From Struthio camelus (lineage: Eukaryota > Chordata > Aves > Struthioniformes > Struthionidae), in NCBI RefSeq assembly GCF_040807025.1, contig NC_090944.1, forward strand, positions 1,764,068 through 1,828,067: a stretch of 64,000 nucleotides of DNA. Direction: 5' to 3'. Of this stretch, positions 44,101 through 54,989 are shown in pieces. Position 1 is the first letter of the stretch. Each line of letters begins with the position of its first letter. The position numbers and the translations under genes are program-made. The notes beneath the pieces were generated by a model that was not told where the DNA came from, did no database searches, and saw only the letters and a program-made list of their open reading frames with translations.

Positions 44101-47100
44101 AGTCTAGAGAAAAACAGTCCAAACTTAATTGTATAGCAGATTTCATTTTACAGTCAGCTCGGAAAACTTACCCCAGAGCTGCTGCCTCGTCTGCATTTCA
44201 CCAATGGCCAGAGCATTTAGAGCATTCATCGGAAAGTATTCCCACCTCTAAGGGTGAAGGGATTTCTGAGCTGAAATCTTACCAGCCCCCAAGTTCCCTT
44301 CCACCATTTCAAGGCAGCACGGGACCTTTAAGCTTTAATGATCTGATGTGCTACAGCATGTGAATACCTGATTTCCCCTTTCCATCAGCTTTGTGTACAA
44401 TGCCCACAAGCTCTGAACTTTGATACCGCAGCTGGAAAAAAACACTTCATTTATAGACCTGAGCTGTAAGAACTATTTAGGCAAGGTGGTGAAATCCACG
44501 TACGTGCTGCTTTACCTGCAGTTGCCTTTCAACAATTTAATTGCTGTAGGGTCTTAACCAAGGAAGCTCCAAGCTGTCAACTAGCATCTACTTAGCTATA
44601 TAAAAGATCTGGGCATATTAGTAAGCGGAGTAAGAGAATGCTGAGGAGTTCCTTACTGAAGGAGAACTAATAGCACCCCACAAAAGCACCCCACAAGACT
44701 TCCTCCTTGGATTCTACAGTTCGTCCACTTCCACACCATTCGCACTAGAAGAAATTGCCTGATTAATGCTGCCTTTTTCCTTTTAAAGCTTTATTATCAG
44801 TTAAAGCATCACCACAGATAAAGCTGCTTTTGCCCAGACATTCAGAATGAATATGCGATTACGCAGCAGAAAACCTTCTGGCACTGGGTGCTGCTTGAAC
44901 AAACAAAGAATGCCTCCAACGTTCACAGGTCTTTTTTTTTTTTTTGATTGTTTTCTTTTTTTGTCTCCTCCGAAGTGCTTATCTGGTCTGAGTTAGGATT
45001 CCTAACAGCTCTTTAAAAGTTCAGGTTTCCTTTTAGCGAGCCAGAGTGTTCATTGCTATAAAGAGCCACATTTGCAATACCATACTTAAGCAACTATGCA
45101 GTGGTAATGCAGATTTTTAACTCAAACCTAGGTACCACTGACCCATTTCATAAGTCAGAGGAAGGCTAAAGACACCTCACCCAGCTGAAGAGTGGTATGC
45201 GAGACAAAACAGATACAAGGGCTTCCCCCGCTTTTCTCAGGCTAGGCTGATTTTTTGTTCATTAAACTAAGGCACTAAGGGCCCGTTGGGTCCTTCAGCT
45301 GCGCTCTGACTGGGGAAACAGCTCAGCATGCTGCAACTATGTGGTAGTATCAACGGCCACAATGGTTTAACTCCCAGCTGCAGCTGTTCAGAGCTTTCAG
45401 CAGAGGCTGCAGAGGGTTGGCCCCTCCACATAGTTACCTTCCAAAAAAGTTGCCCTGATGCAGGAACAGCAGAAGCAAGGAATTATTCATTAGCCCACTT
45501 GGAAGTGCAATTTGGTCTGCAACTTGCAAGGAATTTCTCCATCCAACTGAAAGTCAGTTAGCAAGTCAGAGCACCTAAGTTGTAGGGGTTGGCTTCCCCC
45601 ACAGATCTTGTCATTGATCTGCAGGCTGCATAAATGTAGGCATCAGTCACCTAGTCTCCTTTTATTAGCGGTTGCAATCTGTCCCTCTGACATGATAAAT
45701 GAGGAATGCAGGTTCTTATCTGTACAATTCGCTTATGCAAGAGAGCCAACAGGCCGACCCTTCGCTCTAACCTTTCTCTATTCACTTAGCTTTAGACTGA
45801 GCCTGACATGTCAAGGTCCCTGTGCACGTGCTTCTCAGGTGGGAATGGTGGTTGCACTGCAGAGCATCGTAAGGACTTTCCAGACCACACGCTCTGCCTC
45901 CATTAGACTGCTGGCTGCATGGAGGGCTTCTCTGCCCATTTCAGCAAGGTGGAGAGGTTAACCGACAGACAGCAGATCAGCTTCCTAAGCAGCTGAAGAC
46001 AATGCTAGCGTCCTCATGTCTGACCTAGTGGGTCCACCAGCTGGTCAACCAGACCCATCTTCTTTGCTCTGTCAGGACGGATGCTCTTCCCAGTTAGCAT
46101 CATATCAAAGGCAGCAGGAAGTCCTACCTGCAGGGGCAGAAAGAGGTTTTCAGAGTGGGAGCACGCTGTGAAGCAGAAAGGGCTATTAAGATTTGTCTCC
46201 TACTTACCAGCTTTGGCAGCCTCTGAGTGGCCCCTGCCCCTGGCAGGAGTCCCAGTGACACTTCAGGTGTGGCCAAGACCGTTTTCTTGTCCTTTGTTGC
46301 TATTCTGTAGTGACAGGCAAGGGCAACCTTAAAATAGGAAGAGAAACCATCTCAAGAGTTCCCGTTGAGAGACCACAGAAGAACTGGGCACCCATCACAA
46401 AGCTCCCTTCCACACCCTTCCCCAGCTTTCCTCCTGGCTCACCCCTAGTTCAACTGCCCAAATTCCCTCTGTGCTCATTCATGGCTTCCTCCAGCGAGAA
46501 GAGGGCAAACGGGGCTGATGATAGCAAGCAGCTATTGGCATGAACACAAGACTACAGATTTGAGCCAAGCTGTTTTTAAATCTCATCTGGACTCTCGGGG
46601 GCTAAATTCATTCACTGCACTCAAGAGCACTGTCCCATTTACAGATCAGCCACGACACTCAGCCCATCACTGGATCACCAAGCCCAGATCCTTCATCACT
46701 GTGCTTGCAAAAAGCTGAAATTGCTTGAGAAATCAGTACACAGCTGAAGAGACCCCATTCTCAGAAACAAAGTTATTCCAATGTAGTGAAAACTTTGCTG
46801 CAGAAATAATCACAGCGCCTTTCAGTTGACAAAGCCTCCTCCTTCCTCATCACGCTGGGCAGAGATGAGAAGATTAGCTACTTAAAAATGCATAATCCTA
46901 AACAGAGATTAGGAAGCAAATACTGCACCCAGCTGAATTGGCAAGCAAGAGAGAATGTAGGCCAGGTTGGAGCCTTACCAGGTTCCCCACACTCATCCTT
47001 CTCACAAGAACCTTTAAAAGAAGTTGCTGGGATGTGAGGTTCATTTCAACTGAAAAGAAGCTATTTCCAGCCCGGATTCTGCCAACAGCATTTCTCTAGA

Positions 47101-50100
47101 TCCAATGCCTGCTGGAAACAGCTTGTTTTCCCAGGAGTGCACTCACCTAAATATTAGCCTAGCACGCAGAGATTCATATTTGATTAGCTCTCTTTCAACA
47201 GCAGCAGAAAAATTAGCATGGCAGAGCCATGAAGCACAACCAACCCGTTAATTTGCCACAGATTCATTTGAATGGCTGTACAGAATCCACGCCAGGTCTC
47301 AGATCCTTCTCGCACCCTTTCAGGATAGTCCTGCGGGCATCATTCGGCTAGTTTGGAGAACTAGCGCTACCAACTCCCACTGCTGCTTGGCAGACCCCAA
47401 ACTGTCCAGTACCTCCAGTCCTCCTCCCAGGCAGGAGCCACTGATGGCAGCAACTATGGGCTTTGAAGACCGCTCAATTTTTTCTAACATCTTCTGTCCT
47501 TCCTGAGAGAGCTGAGTCACTTCCTGAGAAGTCTTGCAGGCGCCAATCATGCTGCAGTGAGGCAGAAAGGCTGATCAGAATTGGAAAAGCGCTGAGAAAA
47601 CAGCAGTAAAATGGAGAGTGCTTCAAGGATTTTATTCCCCTCTTCCCACAAAGCTCCAATGACTGACAGACAGGCAAGAGCTATTTAGTCCCACAGATTT
47701 AGATTAACAGAGAACACAGGAAGACTACTCAAATCAGTGGGTTAAGTCACTGCATACTGACACGGGACTGTGCCTGCAGGCAGTGAATGAGTCTCCTTGT
47801 GCCAGAGCTCTGAAAGCCTTTTGGGGAGAGAAGGAAGGGTCACAGGAAGCCTCAAAGCACTTGCCAGGAAGGGTGGAAGGGAGAGCCCAGGATCACATTT
47901 GAGAGAAGCAGATGGCCAGTGCTCTGACATTGCACTCCGCCAATTAGAGACTTTCCGAGCCAATTATTCTCACAGAGGCTAGCAGCGTTTGCCAGGCAGG
48001 CACTAATCAGCAGGCTTGCTGCACTGAGACCAGCCGAGACCTCTTAAACACAGCCTGTCCTTTTGTCCTGCTTACCAGCTAAAGCTACTGCCTCCTTCCC
48101 ACCACAGGATAGATCAAGTCTCTGCTCCTGAATAAGGCTGGACAAAAAGGTAACAAGCTCTGGAAGGGCTGATATGCATTTACCTTCTCTGCTCAAAGCT
48201 TCCGGATTTTAATGTCTTTAAACAACTGTTCTGTCGTGCCCAATGCAGGACTGGCAATTGACGGCACTCCAGGCCCAGGTGAGAGCACTCATACAGGGCG
48301 TACTCGCACCCGACAAGAGTTACCCAGCCTGGGAAGCTGCTCAGATGCTCCATATGGCAGAGAGCCAAGACTGCCCAATCAAGGAGCTGTGCTGGCAGAC
48401 TGCCAGACACTCAAGATCCAGCTCAAATGAAGTTCTGCATGTAAATTATCTGCTCTCGTTGTGCCCCAGACCAAAGCACAAGGCTTACCCCTGAGCCAGA
48501 AAGGGAATTTTCCTTGGCTGCACCCTGGCACGCAGGAAGGAGCGACCCAGTGCTAGAAGCAAATGGGGTTTAATGACTAGCCAGGTTCCTCTTTATCAAG
48601 GCCATAACTTCATTTCAGCAAGTCCCTGTCAAGTTATACATCCTGCGCACATGGATTTCATATTCATTCTCTACCTCACCCTTGGGGAGAGGTCAGTGAC
48701 AAACTGCTCAGTCTTCACAGCACACCAGACCTTTTGCCCGAGATGCTGGACTTTAGAGAAAGCTCCATCAGCATAGTTTCTACTGCCACCCAAACTTACT
48801 CAAGATCTGCTCCAGCAATGAAAGAGCCTGGCTTTGAAGAGATGAGGACGGCACTTTTGACAGCTTCATTGGCCCAGACTTCATTCAATACATCACTCAT
48901 CTCGGAGCTCAATTGTTTGGACAGAGTGTTCACCTGAAGGTAGCCAATACACATTGTAAATAGAGAGCCCACGAGACAGTGGAGTTAAACCTCTGATTAA
49001 GTGCTGGACTCAATCATCATATCATCGGAAAACTCTCACAGAAGAAAGACTGAGGAAAAAGCCAAAGCCAATGGTAAGTCTAAATGGATTTTCCAATCTG
49101 TCTGAAGGCAGTGGAAGCAGTAGCTCTATAGCCTTTTAAAATTTGCATTCTGGCACAATTCTAATGTTTCTGGGCACACAAATTGAGCCCAGCTTGGCTA
49201 TAAAGTTCATTTCACCCTGTATCACAACACAGCCAGAAAGAAAACCCCAAGATGAAACCTTGCAGCAGGTTATCAAGTAATCTGCTCTTAAGAAGTTTCT
49301 TCTTCAGCCTCACCAATACATGTTTTAAGAGCTTCTAAGCTGTTTTGTTCAACAGAATGGACCCTCTCCTCAGCCACTTTGAATCGAGAACTTAATGTTC
49401 AGTGACACCTTGTGCTGGTGAGAGAGACAAGTCAATTTGGTACAAATAAAATATTTCCAGGGGGCACTTCCCAGTATGTTCTTTTATTATATGCCCCGAT
49501 TCTCATTCTCAAATTTCCACTTTCAAATCTGACTGGCAGCAGGTTAGGAAAGTTCTTAGTCTTCAGTTACCAATTTTCAATGCCTTCTCTGTACTACCTG
49601 TATTCCTGCTCTTTCCTCTGATATGCCTATTAATCACAGTCAACAAAACCGCACCTTTGAATCTGGTGTGCTGAAACGTACAACAGCGACATCTCCTTTG
49701 ATATCACAGCTAACGTGGGTTCTAGCTGGAAACAAACGGAAACACTTTATTAGCTTATGTTTAGTGGATTTTAGGAAAGAAAAATCAACTCACATACAAA
49801 AGCTTTACGCTTACCCTGAAGAACAGTGGAGGTGGAGATACCACGGCAAGCATAACCTAAGGAAGAGATGTTGCAGATGTTACAGGCATTCTCGGTAAGC
49901 TTTTAAGGTGATCTCAGCTCAGATCTTAATATACTCTCCCATCTTCCCTTATCTGCCGAGGCCGGTGTTTCAGAAAATCCTGAATACCGGCCAGTTCCTT
50001 CTGCTATGGCTCGACCTGTGCCACCACCAGAATTCAGTGGACTCCATGCTACTGAAGTGACATTGGCAGGACAGATCCCACACGGGACTTTCCAATAACA

Positions 50101-53100
50101 GGAATGCCAAACTGAGGGCAAAAATCAAAACCTTTTTACTAAAGAGCTGACAACAGATTAAGCAGGGGACCTACGGAGGGGTTTTGACATTAGGCGTGCA
50201 CGGTTCAACACTTCTTCACATGCTAAATTAGAGAGACCTTACCACCCTTTGGACACTTTCAAGCCTGCGTATAAAGTTCTCCCCAGACTAAATAGAAATG
50301 TCCTAGAATATCTCTGCAAAAATGCACTACTATGCCTGTAAATGTTGGCATTCCAAGTGTTATTGCACAGATCACAGGAAACATAGCTGTTAAGCCACAA
50401 AGAAACAGCACACAATGTTTATTCTCTCCTCCACAATCTATCAAGGCAATGGTTGATCCATCTCTACAAATTACATACGCAAGTACCTAGACAAACTTGT
50501 CTTGTTTTGAAACTTGCTCTGAAAAAACAGCACGAGGGATGACCAAAATCTGTATAACAGTGAAATGCTACTTTACTCGCACAAATATCCCAGATTCCCC
50601 TTTCCTGCCAAGAATTTGTATTCTGCCTGATGATCTCTCACTACGCAAGCGAGTCTCAGTTCTGTTCAAACGACCTTGATCTTGACTGAGAGGATCACCC
50701 AACGCAGATCTAGGCTGAATCTCTGCCAAAGCTGTTTGAATTCTCAAAGTCTAAAAGTGTTACTTCTTAAGCAACGTACTGTACACCTACCAATTGGAAC
50801 ACAGCCATTTACTACGCAGCACTGGTAAAACGCTCGGGGCTGAAACAATCCCTGTCCCAGCAGCAAGAAGGCAGAAAACCCAGGAGAACGAAAACAACCT
50901 TAAAACCTTGGCCTGCACCTCGCAAACAGACACGCTTCCCTCCCCACAGCCCCGGGCCACGGGCTCGGGGCTAGAGCTCCTTTGCACTTTGACCCTCTTT
51001 CCACTTTGTCACAGGTGCTGGCACTGGGGAATGACCTTTGCGCTCCATTCCCCAAGCCCAGGACACCTGGCAGGATGCCACGGGCTGGGGATGGAAACTG
51101 TGTGTCAGTCCGTCTCAACAGACTTCTCTTTGATGGGAGCAGGGGGTCACGTACTTGCGATACCATTTTATAAACAAAGCGTGAACTGGTTTCCACTCCA
51201 AAGCGGCTTTAAAATATTTATGGGCCTGAACAAGGCCCAGACTGCAATTACTCAGGTCAACATTAATTTCCTTAGACTTTCTGTGCACTAAAGTCGGGTA
51301 CTCCTGGAACGAAGCACCAGCTCTCATTTTCCACAAAACAGAGCATTGTCTGCCAACAGTTTCTCCACTGACGTACGCACCTCAGCAGAATCCGATGCAC
51401 TTCATTGGGTTAAAATACCACAATTAGCAAGCCACCCACAGAATCACAGAATGGTGGAGGCTGGAAGGGACCTTCAGAGATCATCCAGTCCAACCCCCTG
51501 CTCAAGCAGGGTCACCTAGAGCAGGCTGCCCATCCAACTCCACTACATTAGCCAGGTGAGCACTGAACAATCCTACTGAACGTCTTCACTTTAATCCCTG
51601 TATTACTCCATAGTGACAGGCATGGCAGGAACGAGAATCAGATCAAACAAACATCCCAGCTGCAGATCAAGTGATAATGCTTTCCTCCCACACCCTCAGT
51701 CAGGCACCTCCTAAAGGTGGGGTGGGGGAAGGAAAATTTTCCAAGAAAATTTTAAACCTTGAATTCCACTTTACCTTTCAGTTTTAAAACAACAGATACA
51801 GAGCAGGAAAAAAAAATCATCAAGGGCAAGACAGAACAAACCTCACCGCGTTTCAATATAAGCTCTTTTGGGAAACGTACTGCTGTTAGAGTAACAGTTG
51901 CTTATTATTTGAGTGAGGTTTTTTTTTTTTAATTATAACTTTCTGTGTGTTTTTCTTGACAATATTTTATTTTAGGGTCCAGTATACTCTTGGAAAACAA
52001 TTTCTACGTCTAAAATTAAAAGCACATTTATGCAGTCACAGTACAACTGCTTTAGGTTTTGATTTCATTCAGAAGGAGCTGTGATAACTTGCCAAGATTG
52101 AAGCCAGAAAAAACCTCTTCCAAATTCTGTAGGAATAACAGCAGGCCAGATGTACATTTCTGCCATTTTATTAATGTTCATTCTAGAACTAAAAGCCCTG
52201 AATATATATTCAATTTTCACTATTTCACATTCTTTGCTCTTTGGACAAATGAAAGACTGTCTGTACAAAGGAACACCAAACACTTCAGAAAATTGTTCTC
52301 AGGATTTAGCAGAGAGCTTCAGAAGCAAGCAGGGAATGGAAAAGCCCCCTTTCAAACAATCTGGCTGGGACCTGTTTCGTCCCACTTTCTCTTTCCTCTG
52401 TCACTTCCTTGGCTGCTTCCTTGTCCTGCACTTCCCCTTCCTGCCTTTCCATTCCCCCCGAAGCAGCACATCACTTGAAGGGGGAACATCGTCCATAGAT
52501 GGTTCACGAGGAAAGGCTTCTTGTAGTCCTGGACTGGGCAAGCGCCAGCAGAACAGAAGAGCTGAAGCTCACGAAGACGGCTGTACCTGCGAGCTGATCG
52601 CACTGAGCACTGAACTGCGAGCCGCAAGACGGGAAACTTCCAACAAACTGAGCTATTTACTACCACCTCTGGGAACCTGTCAGCATATGGTATGATATAT
52701 ACATAATATACATATACATACGGAAGAGCAGGTAAGGCTAGCTCTTAAGCTTGCACGGCCTTCTGCCTACTTACTGCCTTTTGCAGTTCTTTTTTGGGCT
52801 GCCCGTGATAGATTCGCATCCGTTTTGGCAAATACGTTGTTACGGAAGAACAACACGTAGAAAGACTGCTATTAATTATGTCGCATGACGTGACATTAGC
52901 CACAGATAGATAGACAGATAGTCCTGACAGCGTTCCCGGAACAAAGTATTTGTAATGAAGAATATTGCCAGTTATAATGAGAAGCCCACAAGAGGCTGTT
53001 TAAGCAATCTCTGGAATTACTACCGATCTGCTCGTTATCAGTTGCAGTGCTCTGCTCTTCTAGCGATGAAGTCACATATAAACTTGCTCCAATCCTGCAT

Positions 53101-54469
53101 GTAAAACAGGCATTAGGCTTAAATGAAACACTGCCTGACTTCAGCTCTACATTGACACCAGACCCTAAGGCCCTTCAAAGCAGAGAAATAAGAGCTTGTT
53201 TCTAATAAGTCTTAACCTTAGGCCCTCCCCAGGGGCACCTTGCAACTCCTTTCTTTGGTACCTCCGGGACAAAGCACCAAGACTCAGCCGCCAGCAGCCA
53301 TCGCGCCCAAGCAGGAGGGGGCTCGGGCTCAGTCAGCAGATGGCAACGGAGCAGCGGTCGATGACCGGGACGCTTCTAAACGTGACCTAGACGCGGCCCA
53401 AAGACAGCTGGCGAGGCCCCTGCAGACACAGGCACGCATGGGGACGGTGCGTTCCCTCCGCCACGCAGGGACACGGGGGCCCCCTCCCCTCAGGGCCACG
53501 CGCACAGACCCCCAAGGACAGAGCTGTCCCCCGGGGGGGCACGCACGCACGGGCGGGGGCAGAACACCCCTTGCCGTGGGCACGCGTGGGAAACCGCTCC
53601 TGGGGGACAGCCGCAGGACACCCGCGCGCAAGGGCATGGGGACGCCCCCCCCCCCACCCCGCCACGCACGGATACTGGGGACACGCGCAGCGTGCCAGGA
53701 CGCGAGCGCACACCCCCTCCCCGTAGGGTCAGCTCGCAGGGCTGCAGGGACCCTCTAGCCTAAAACGTGCCCGCGGGCGAGGACATGGGGACGCCGCCCC
53801 AGGGAGGCGCGTGGGAGCACGTCCCGCGTGGGGACACCAACACGTGCAGGCACACCGCTGTCCCCCAGGACGCCCGCGCACCTGGGGGATGGCGGGGGGA
53901 CACCTGGACGCCCTCCCCCCCGGGCAGGTACCGGCTGTTGGGACACCAGCCGCCCCAGGGACACAGGCATACGGGGGCTGTCCCCTCCCTAGAGCCCCCC
54001 AGAAACACGAACACCCGTGGATGCCTCCTAAGAAGACCCCCCCCTTCCTCAGCGACACCTCCCAGTGACACCTAATCCCTCACAGTGACACATACATACA
54101 TGAGCTCAGTAACCCCTGTCCCTCACCCCCCCCACCCCGGGGACACGCACGCGCGTGGGCACCCCCCCGGGGACACACACACGCGAGGCCCCACTTCCCG
54201 GTGCCCCCCCCCGTGCGTGGCCCCACCGCCAGGTGCTTTCCGTGCCCCCACAGCGCCCCTCAGTGACACGCACACGCGTGGGCACCGCCCCGGGAGGCCG
54301 CGCCTCCTCCTCCTCCCAACCGCCCGCTCGCTCGCTCCCGGCCCGGCGGCGGGGCCCCACGCTGCCGTCGCCGCAGCTCACCCGGGGGCCGCTGGCGGCG
54401 GGGCGGGCAGTGCTTGGCGGCGGCCATGAAGCGCCCCAGGCTGCCGATAGCGCGCACCGCGGCCGCCAT
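29038..54469 (-). CDS. HADHA: HADHA, mitochondrial trifunctional protein alpha subunit (complete)
   Basis: HADHA carries long-chain enoyl-CoA hydratase and long-chain 3-hydroxyacyl-CoA dehydrogenase. With HADHB it forms the inner-membrane trifunctional protein that completes each round of long-chain beta-oxidation. Twenty minus-strand exons join without frame breaks to 770 residues (human 763). Order: a basic, Ala-rich transit peptide (about residues 1-45); a crotonase-fold hydratase domain with SFIAGADLD (about 104-112) and the two expected catalytic glutamates E158 (LGGGLE) and E180 (TPEV); a Rossmann NAD-binding domain starting LGAGLMGAG (374-382); the dehydrogenase His-Glu pair H505 (GMHYFSP) and E517 (LLEI), the latter matching the residue changed in human LCHAD deficiency; and two C-terminal dehydrogenase domains ending NNPSKKFHQ. 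Exon number matches human HADHA as I know it. The start is the first ATG of exon 1, in a YY1-like context. A second in-frame ATG lies at codon 15. Confidence 0.98.
30673..30818 (-). CDS. HADHA: HADHA exon 19
   Basis: It encodes [18 protein letters not shown] to [26 protein letters not shown] is the hallmark of multifunctional alpha subunits. Confidence 0.97.
31404..31518 (-). CDS. HADHA: HADHA exon 18
   Basis: It encodes [18 protein letters not shown] to VPANPE plus two bases. GRKxGKGFY is the conserved end of the first C-terminal domain. Confidence 0.97.
32426..32621 (-). CDS. HADHA: HADHA exon 17
   Basis: It encodes [18 protein letters not shown] to MVEKGFL plus one base, from the first C-terminal dehydrogenase domain. 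The donor is GTGAGA. Confidence 0.97.
33549..33617 (-). CDS. HADHA: HADHA exon 16
   Basis: A 69-bp phase-0 exon encoding [18 protein letters not shown] to VLQ, with a GTGTGT donor. Confidence 0.96.
34795..34935 (-). CDS. HADHA: HADHA exon 15 (dehydrogenase His505 and Glu517)
   Basis: It encodes [18 protein letters not shown] to KIVIVVK. It contains the catalytic His-Glu pair; the Glu is the equivalent of human E510. Confidence 0.98.
36808..36894 (-). CDS. HADHA: HADHA exon 14
   Basis: An 87-bp phase-0 exon encoding [18 protein letters not shown] to VSKRPEK. The SNTS segment is typical of 3-hydroxyacyl-CoA dehydrogenases. Confidence 0.97.
37599..37770 (-). CDS. HADHA: HADHA exon 13
   Basis: It encodes [18 protein letters not shown] to HKVLKEVEA, part of the NAD-binding domain ([11 protein letters not shown] strand). 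Confidence 0.97.
38382..38516 (-). CDS. HADHA: HADHA exon 12 (NAD-binding GxGxxG)
   Basis: It encodes [18 protein letters not shown] to RGQQQVFK, holding the Rossmann dinucleotide-binding loop of the dehydrogenase. Confidence 0.97.
38801..38910 (-). CDS. HADHA: HADHA exon 11
   Basis: It encodes [18 protein letters not shown] to TPQREV plus two bases of Lys. The 110-bp length needed for frame agreement fits a GTAAGT donor; the 3' edge may be off by one. Confidence 0.92.
40787..40843 (-). CDS. HADHA: HADHA exon 10
   Basis: A 57-bp phase-0 exon encoding [19 protein letters not shown], with a GTAAGA donor. Confidence 0.95.
41700..41818 (-). CDS. HADHA: HADHA exon 9
   Basis: It encodes [19 protein letters not shown] to YPAPLKIIE. 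The acceptor is ATCTTAG and the donor GTAATC. Confidence 0.96.
42498..42620 (-). CDS. HADHA: HADHA exon 8
   Basis: It encodes [17 protein letters not shown] to SKGLMQ, with the codons at both edges split. It forms the linker between hydratase and dehydrogenase parts. Confidence 0.95.
42795..43095 (-). mobile_element. Old, diverged CR1 LINE fragment (HADHA intron 7)
   Basis: Read on the minus strand it shows CR1 3'-end landmarks: a GAGAGGCAAT-type motif, a CAGAACATGTCCCTGAGCA-type segment, and GGTTAGACCGGATGGCCTCC. It is much more diverged than the copies at 24558 and 51437 and lies in the same orientation as HADHA. Confidence 0.75.
43096..46024 (-). other. Rest of HADHA intron 7
   Basis: Unique sequence with a T-run at about 44931-44945 and an A-rich CAAACAAACAAA patch near 43865. 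No gene is recognised. Confidence 0.65.
46025..46127 (-). CDS. HADHA: HADHA exon 7
   Basis: It encodes [16 protein letters not shown] to LVDQLVDPL plus one base. It uses a weak donor, AG|GTCAGA. Intron 6 before it is only 80 bp. Confidence 0.95.
46208..46327 (-). CDS. HADHA: HADHA exon 6 (catalytic Glu180)
   Basis: A 120-bp phase-0 exon, [18 protein letters not shown] to ATQRLPKL. Glu in TPEV corresponds to human E173. Confidence 0.97.
47413..47551 (-). CDS. HADHA: HADHA exon 5 (catalytic Glu158)
   Basis: It encodes [14 protein letters not shown] to GSCLGGGLE. The final glutamate corresponds to human E151, one of the hydratase catalytic pair. The donor is GTACTG. Confidence 0.97.
48800..48933 (-). 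CDS. HADHA: HADHA exon 4 (oxyanion-hole segment)
   Basis: It encodes [20 protein letters not shown] to SFIAGADL and two bases of Asp112. The GAD motif is the conserved crotonase segment. Confidence 0.96.
49655..49725 (-). CDS. HADHA: HADHA exon 3 (start of hydratase domain)
   Basis: It encodes [19 protein letters not shown] to PDSK. Only an 89-bp intron separates it from exon 2. The donor is GTGCGG. Confidence 0.95.
49815..49856 (-). CDS. HADHA: HADHA exon 2 (transit peptide)
   Basis: A 42-bp exon encoding [13 protein letters not shown], with a split codon on each side. The acceptor is CCTTAG and the donor GTAAGC. It aligns with human YICRNFTGSSALL. Confidence 0.92.
49857..53300 (-). other. 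HADHA intron 1, proximal part
   Basis: Apart from the CR1 fragment at 51437, this is AT-rich unique sequence. Small TA- and GATA-type simple repeats lie near 52690 and 52905. No gene is seen. Confidence 0.6.
51437..51545 (-). mobile_element. Short CR1 LINE 3'-end fragment (HADHA intron 1)
   Basis: Begins CAGAATCACAGAATGGT, followed by GGAAGGGACCTTCAGAGATC and CCAACCCCCTGCTCAAGCAG: a reverse-complement CR1 tail with its octamer end at 51437. About 110 bp remain. Confidence 0.92.
53420..54300. repeat. Degenerate GC-rich tandem repeat (HADHA intron 1)
   Basis: Recurrent GGGGACACGCACGCG, CACGCGTGGG and CCCCCCGGGGACAC modules occur at irregular 40-60-bp spacing. They are too diverged to give a clean period by eye. 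All ORFs here, on both strands, look like by-products. Confidence 0.7.
54382..54469 (-). CDS. HADHA: HADHA exon 1 (transit peptide start)
   Basis: It encodes [19 protein letters not shown] to RQRPP plus one base, with a GTGAGC donor. It matches the human RAIGILSRF region but is seven residues longer and contains a second Met (codon 15). Confidence 0.92.
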
Positions 54470-54472
54470 CTT
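54462..54472 (-). promoter_or_regulatory. YY1-like site spanning the HADHA start codon
   Basis: On the minus strand AAGATGGCGGC overlaps the HADHA ATG and matches the YY1 consensus. This is common near start codons of nuclear genes for mitochondrial proteins. Binding is inferred. Confidence 0.5.
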
Positions 54473-54960
54473 TGCTGCGCGCGAGGTCGAGTGAGGGAGA
54501 AGCGTCGCGGGCGCCGCCGGGGGCCTTCGGCGCTCCCTGTCCCTCCCTCCCTCCCGGCCCCGCCCCGCCCGCGCCTGCCCGCGCCGCCAACCGCTCCCCC
54601 TCCGCCGCCAACCGCTCCCGCCCTCCTCGCTCCACTCTTCTCCCCGCGGCGCCTCGACCGTCCCTCACCTCCTCCGAACGGGAGCGGGCGGGCGGAGCGG
54701 CGGGAAGGCGGACAGCCGGGCTGTCAGGGCTGCCGTGTCGGTCAGGCGCGCGTCGGGGCAGCCCGCGCGGGGCGGGGGGAGCGGGGTCCTTCCAGAGTGG
54801 CAGCGCGGTGGCGGCGGTGGTGGCAGGAGGGCGCAGGCGGCGGCGGCGGGGCCGGGTCGGGCCGGAGGTGCGCGGGCGACGGCGGCGACGGACCTCATGG
54901 GGCGGGGGGGGGACGCGGGACGGAAGTGGGGTTTGCGGGTGTGAGGCGTCCAGAGGTGTG
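54470..54960. promoter_or_regulatory. Shared HADHA/HADHB CpG-island promoter
   Basis: About 490 bp of dense CpG sequence with GC boxes (CCCCGCCCCGCCC near 54558, GGGCGGGCGG near 54685) and no TATA box. HADHA starts leftward at 54469. The HADHB non-coding first exon should lie here; its donor cannot be fixed, though CCAGAG|GTGTGT near 54956 is one candidate. The head-to-head arrangement is the known arrangement of this gene pair. Confidence 0.7.
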
Positions 54961-54989
54961 TGAGAGACAGCGGCGTGTAGGTCGGTGTG

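Larger units (their letters stand above)
46328..49654 (-). other. HADHA introns 3-5
   Basis: Introns 46328-47412, 47552-48799 and 48934-49654. Unique sequence with no recognised element. Confidence 0.65.
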
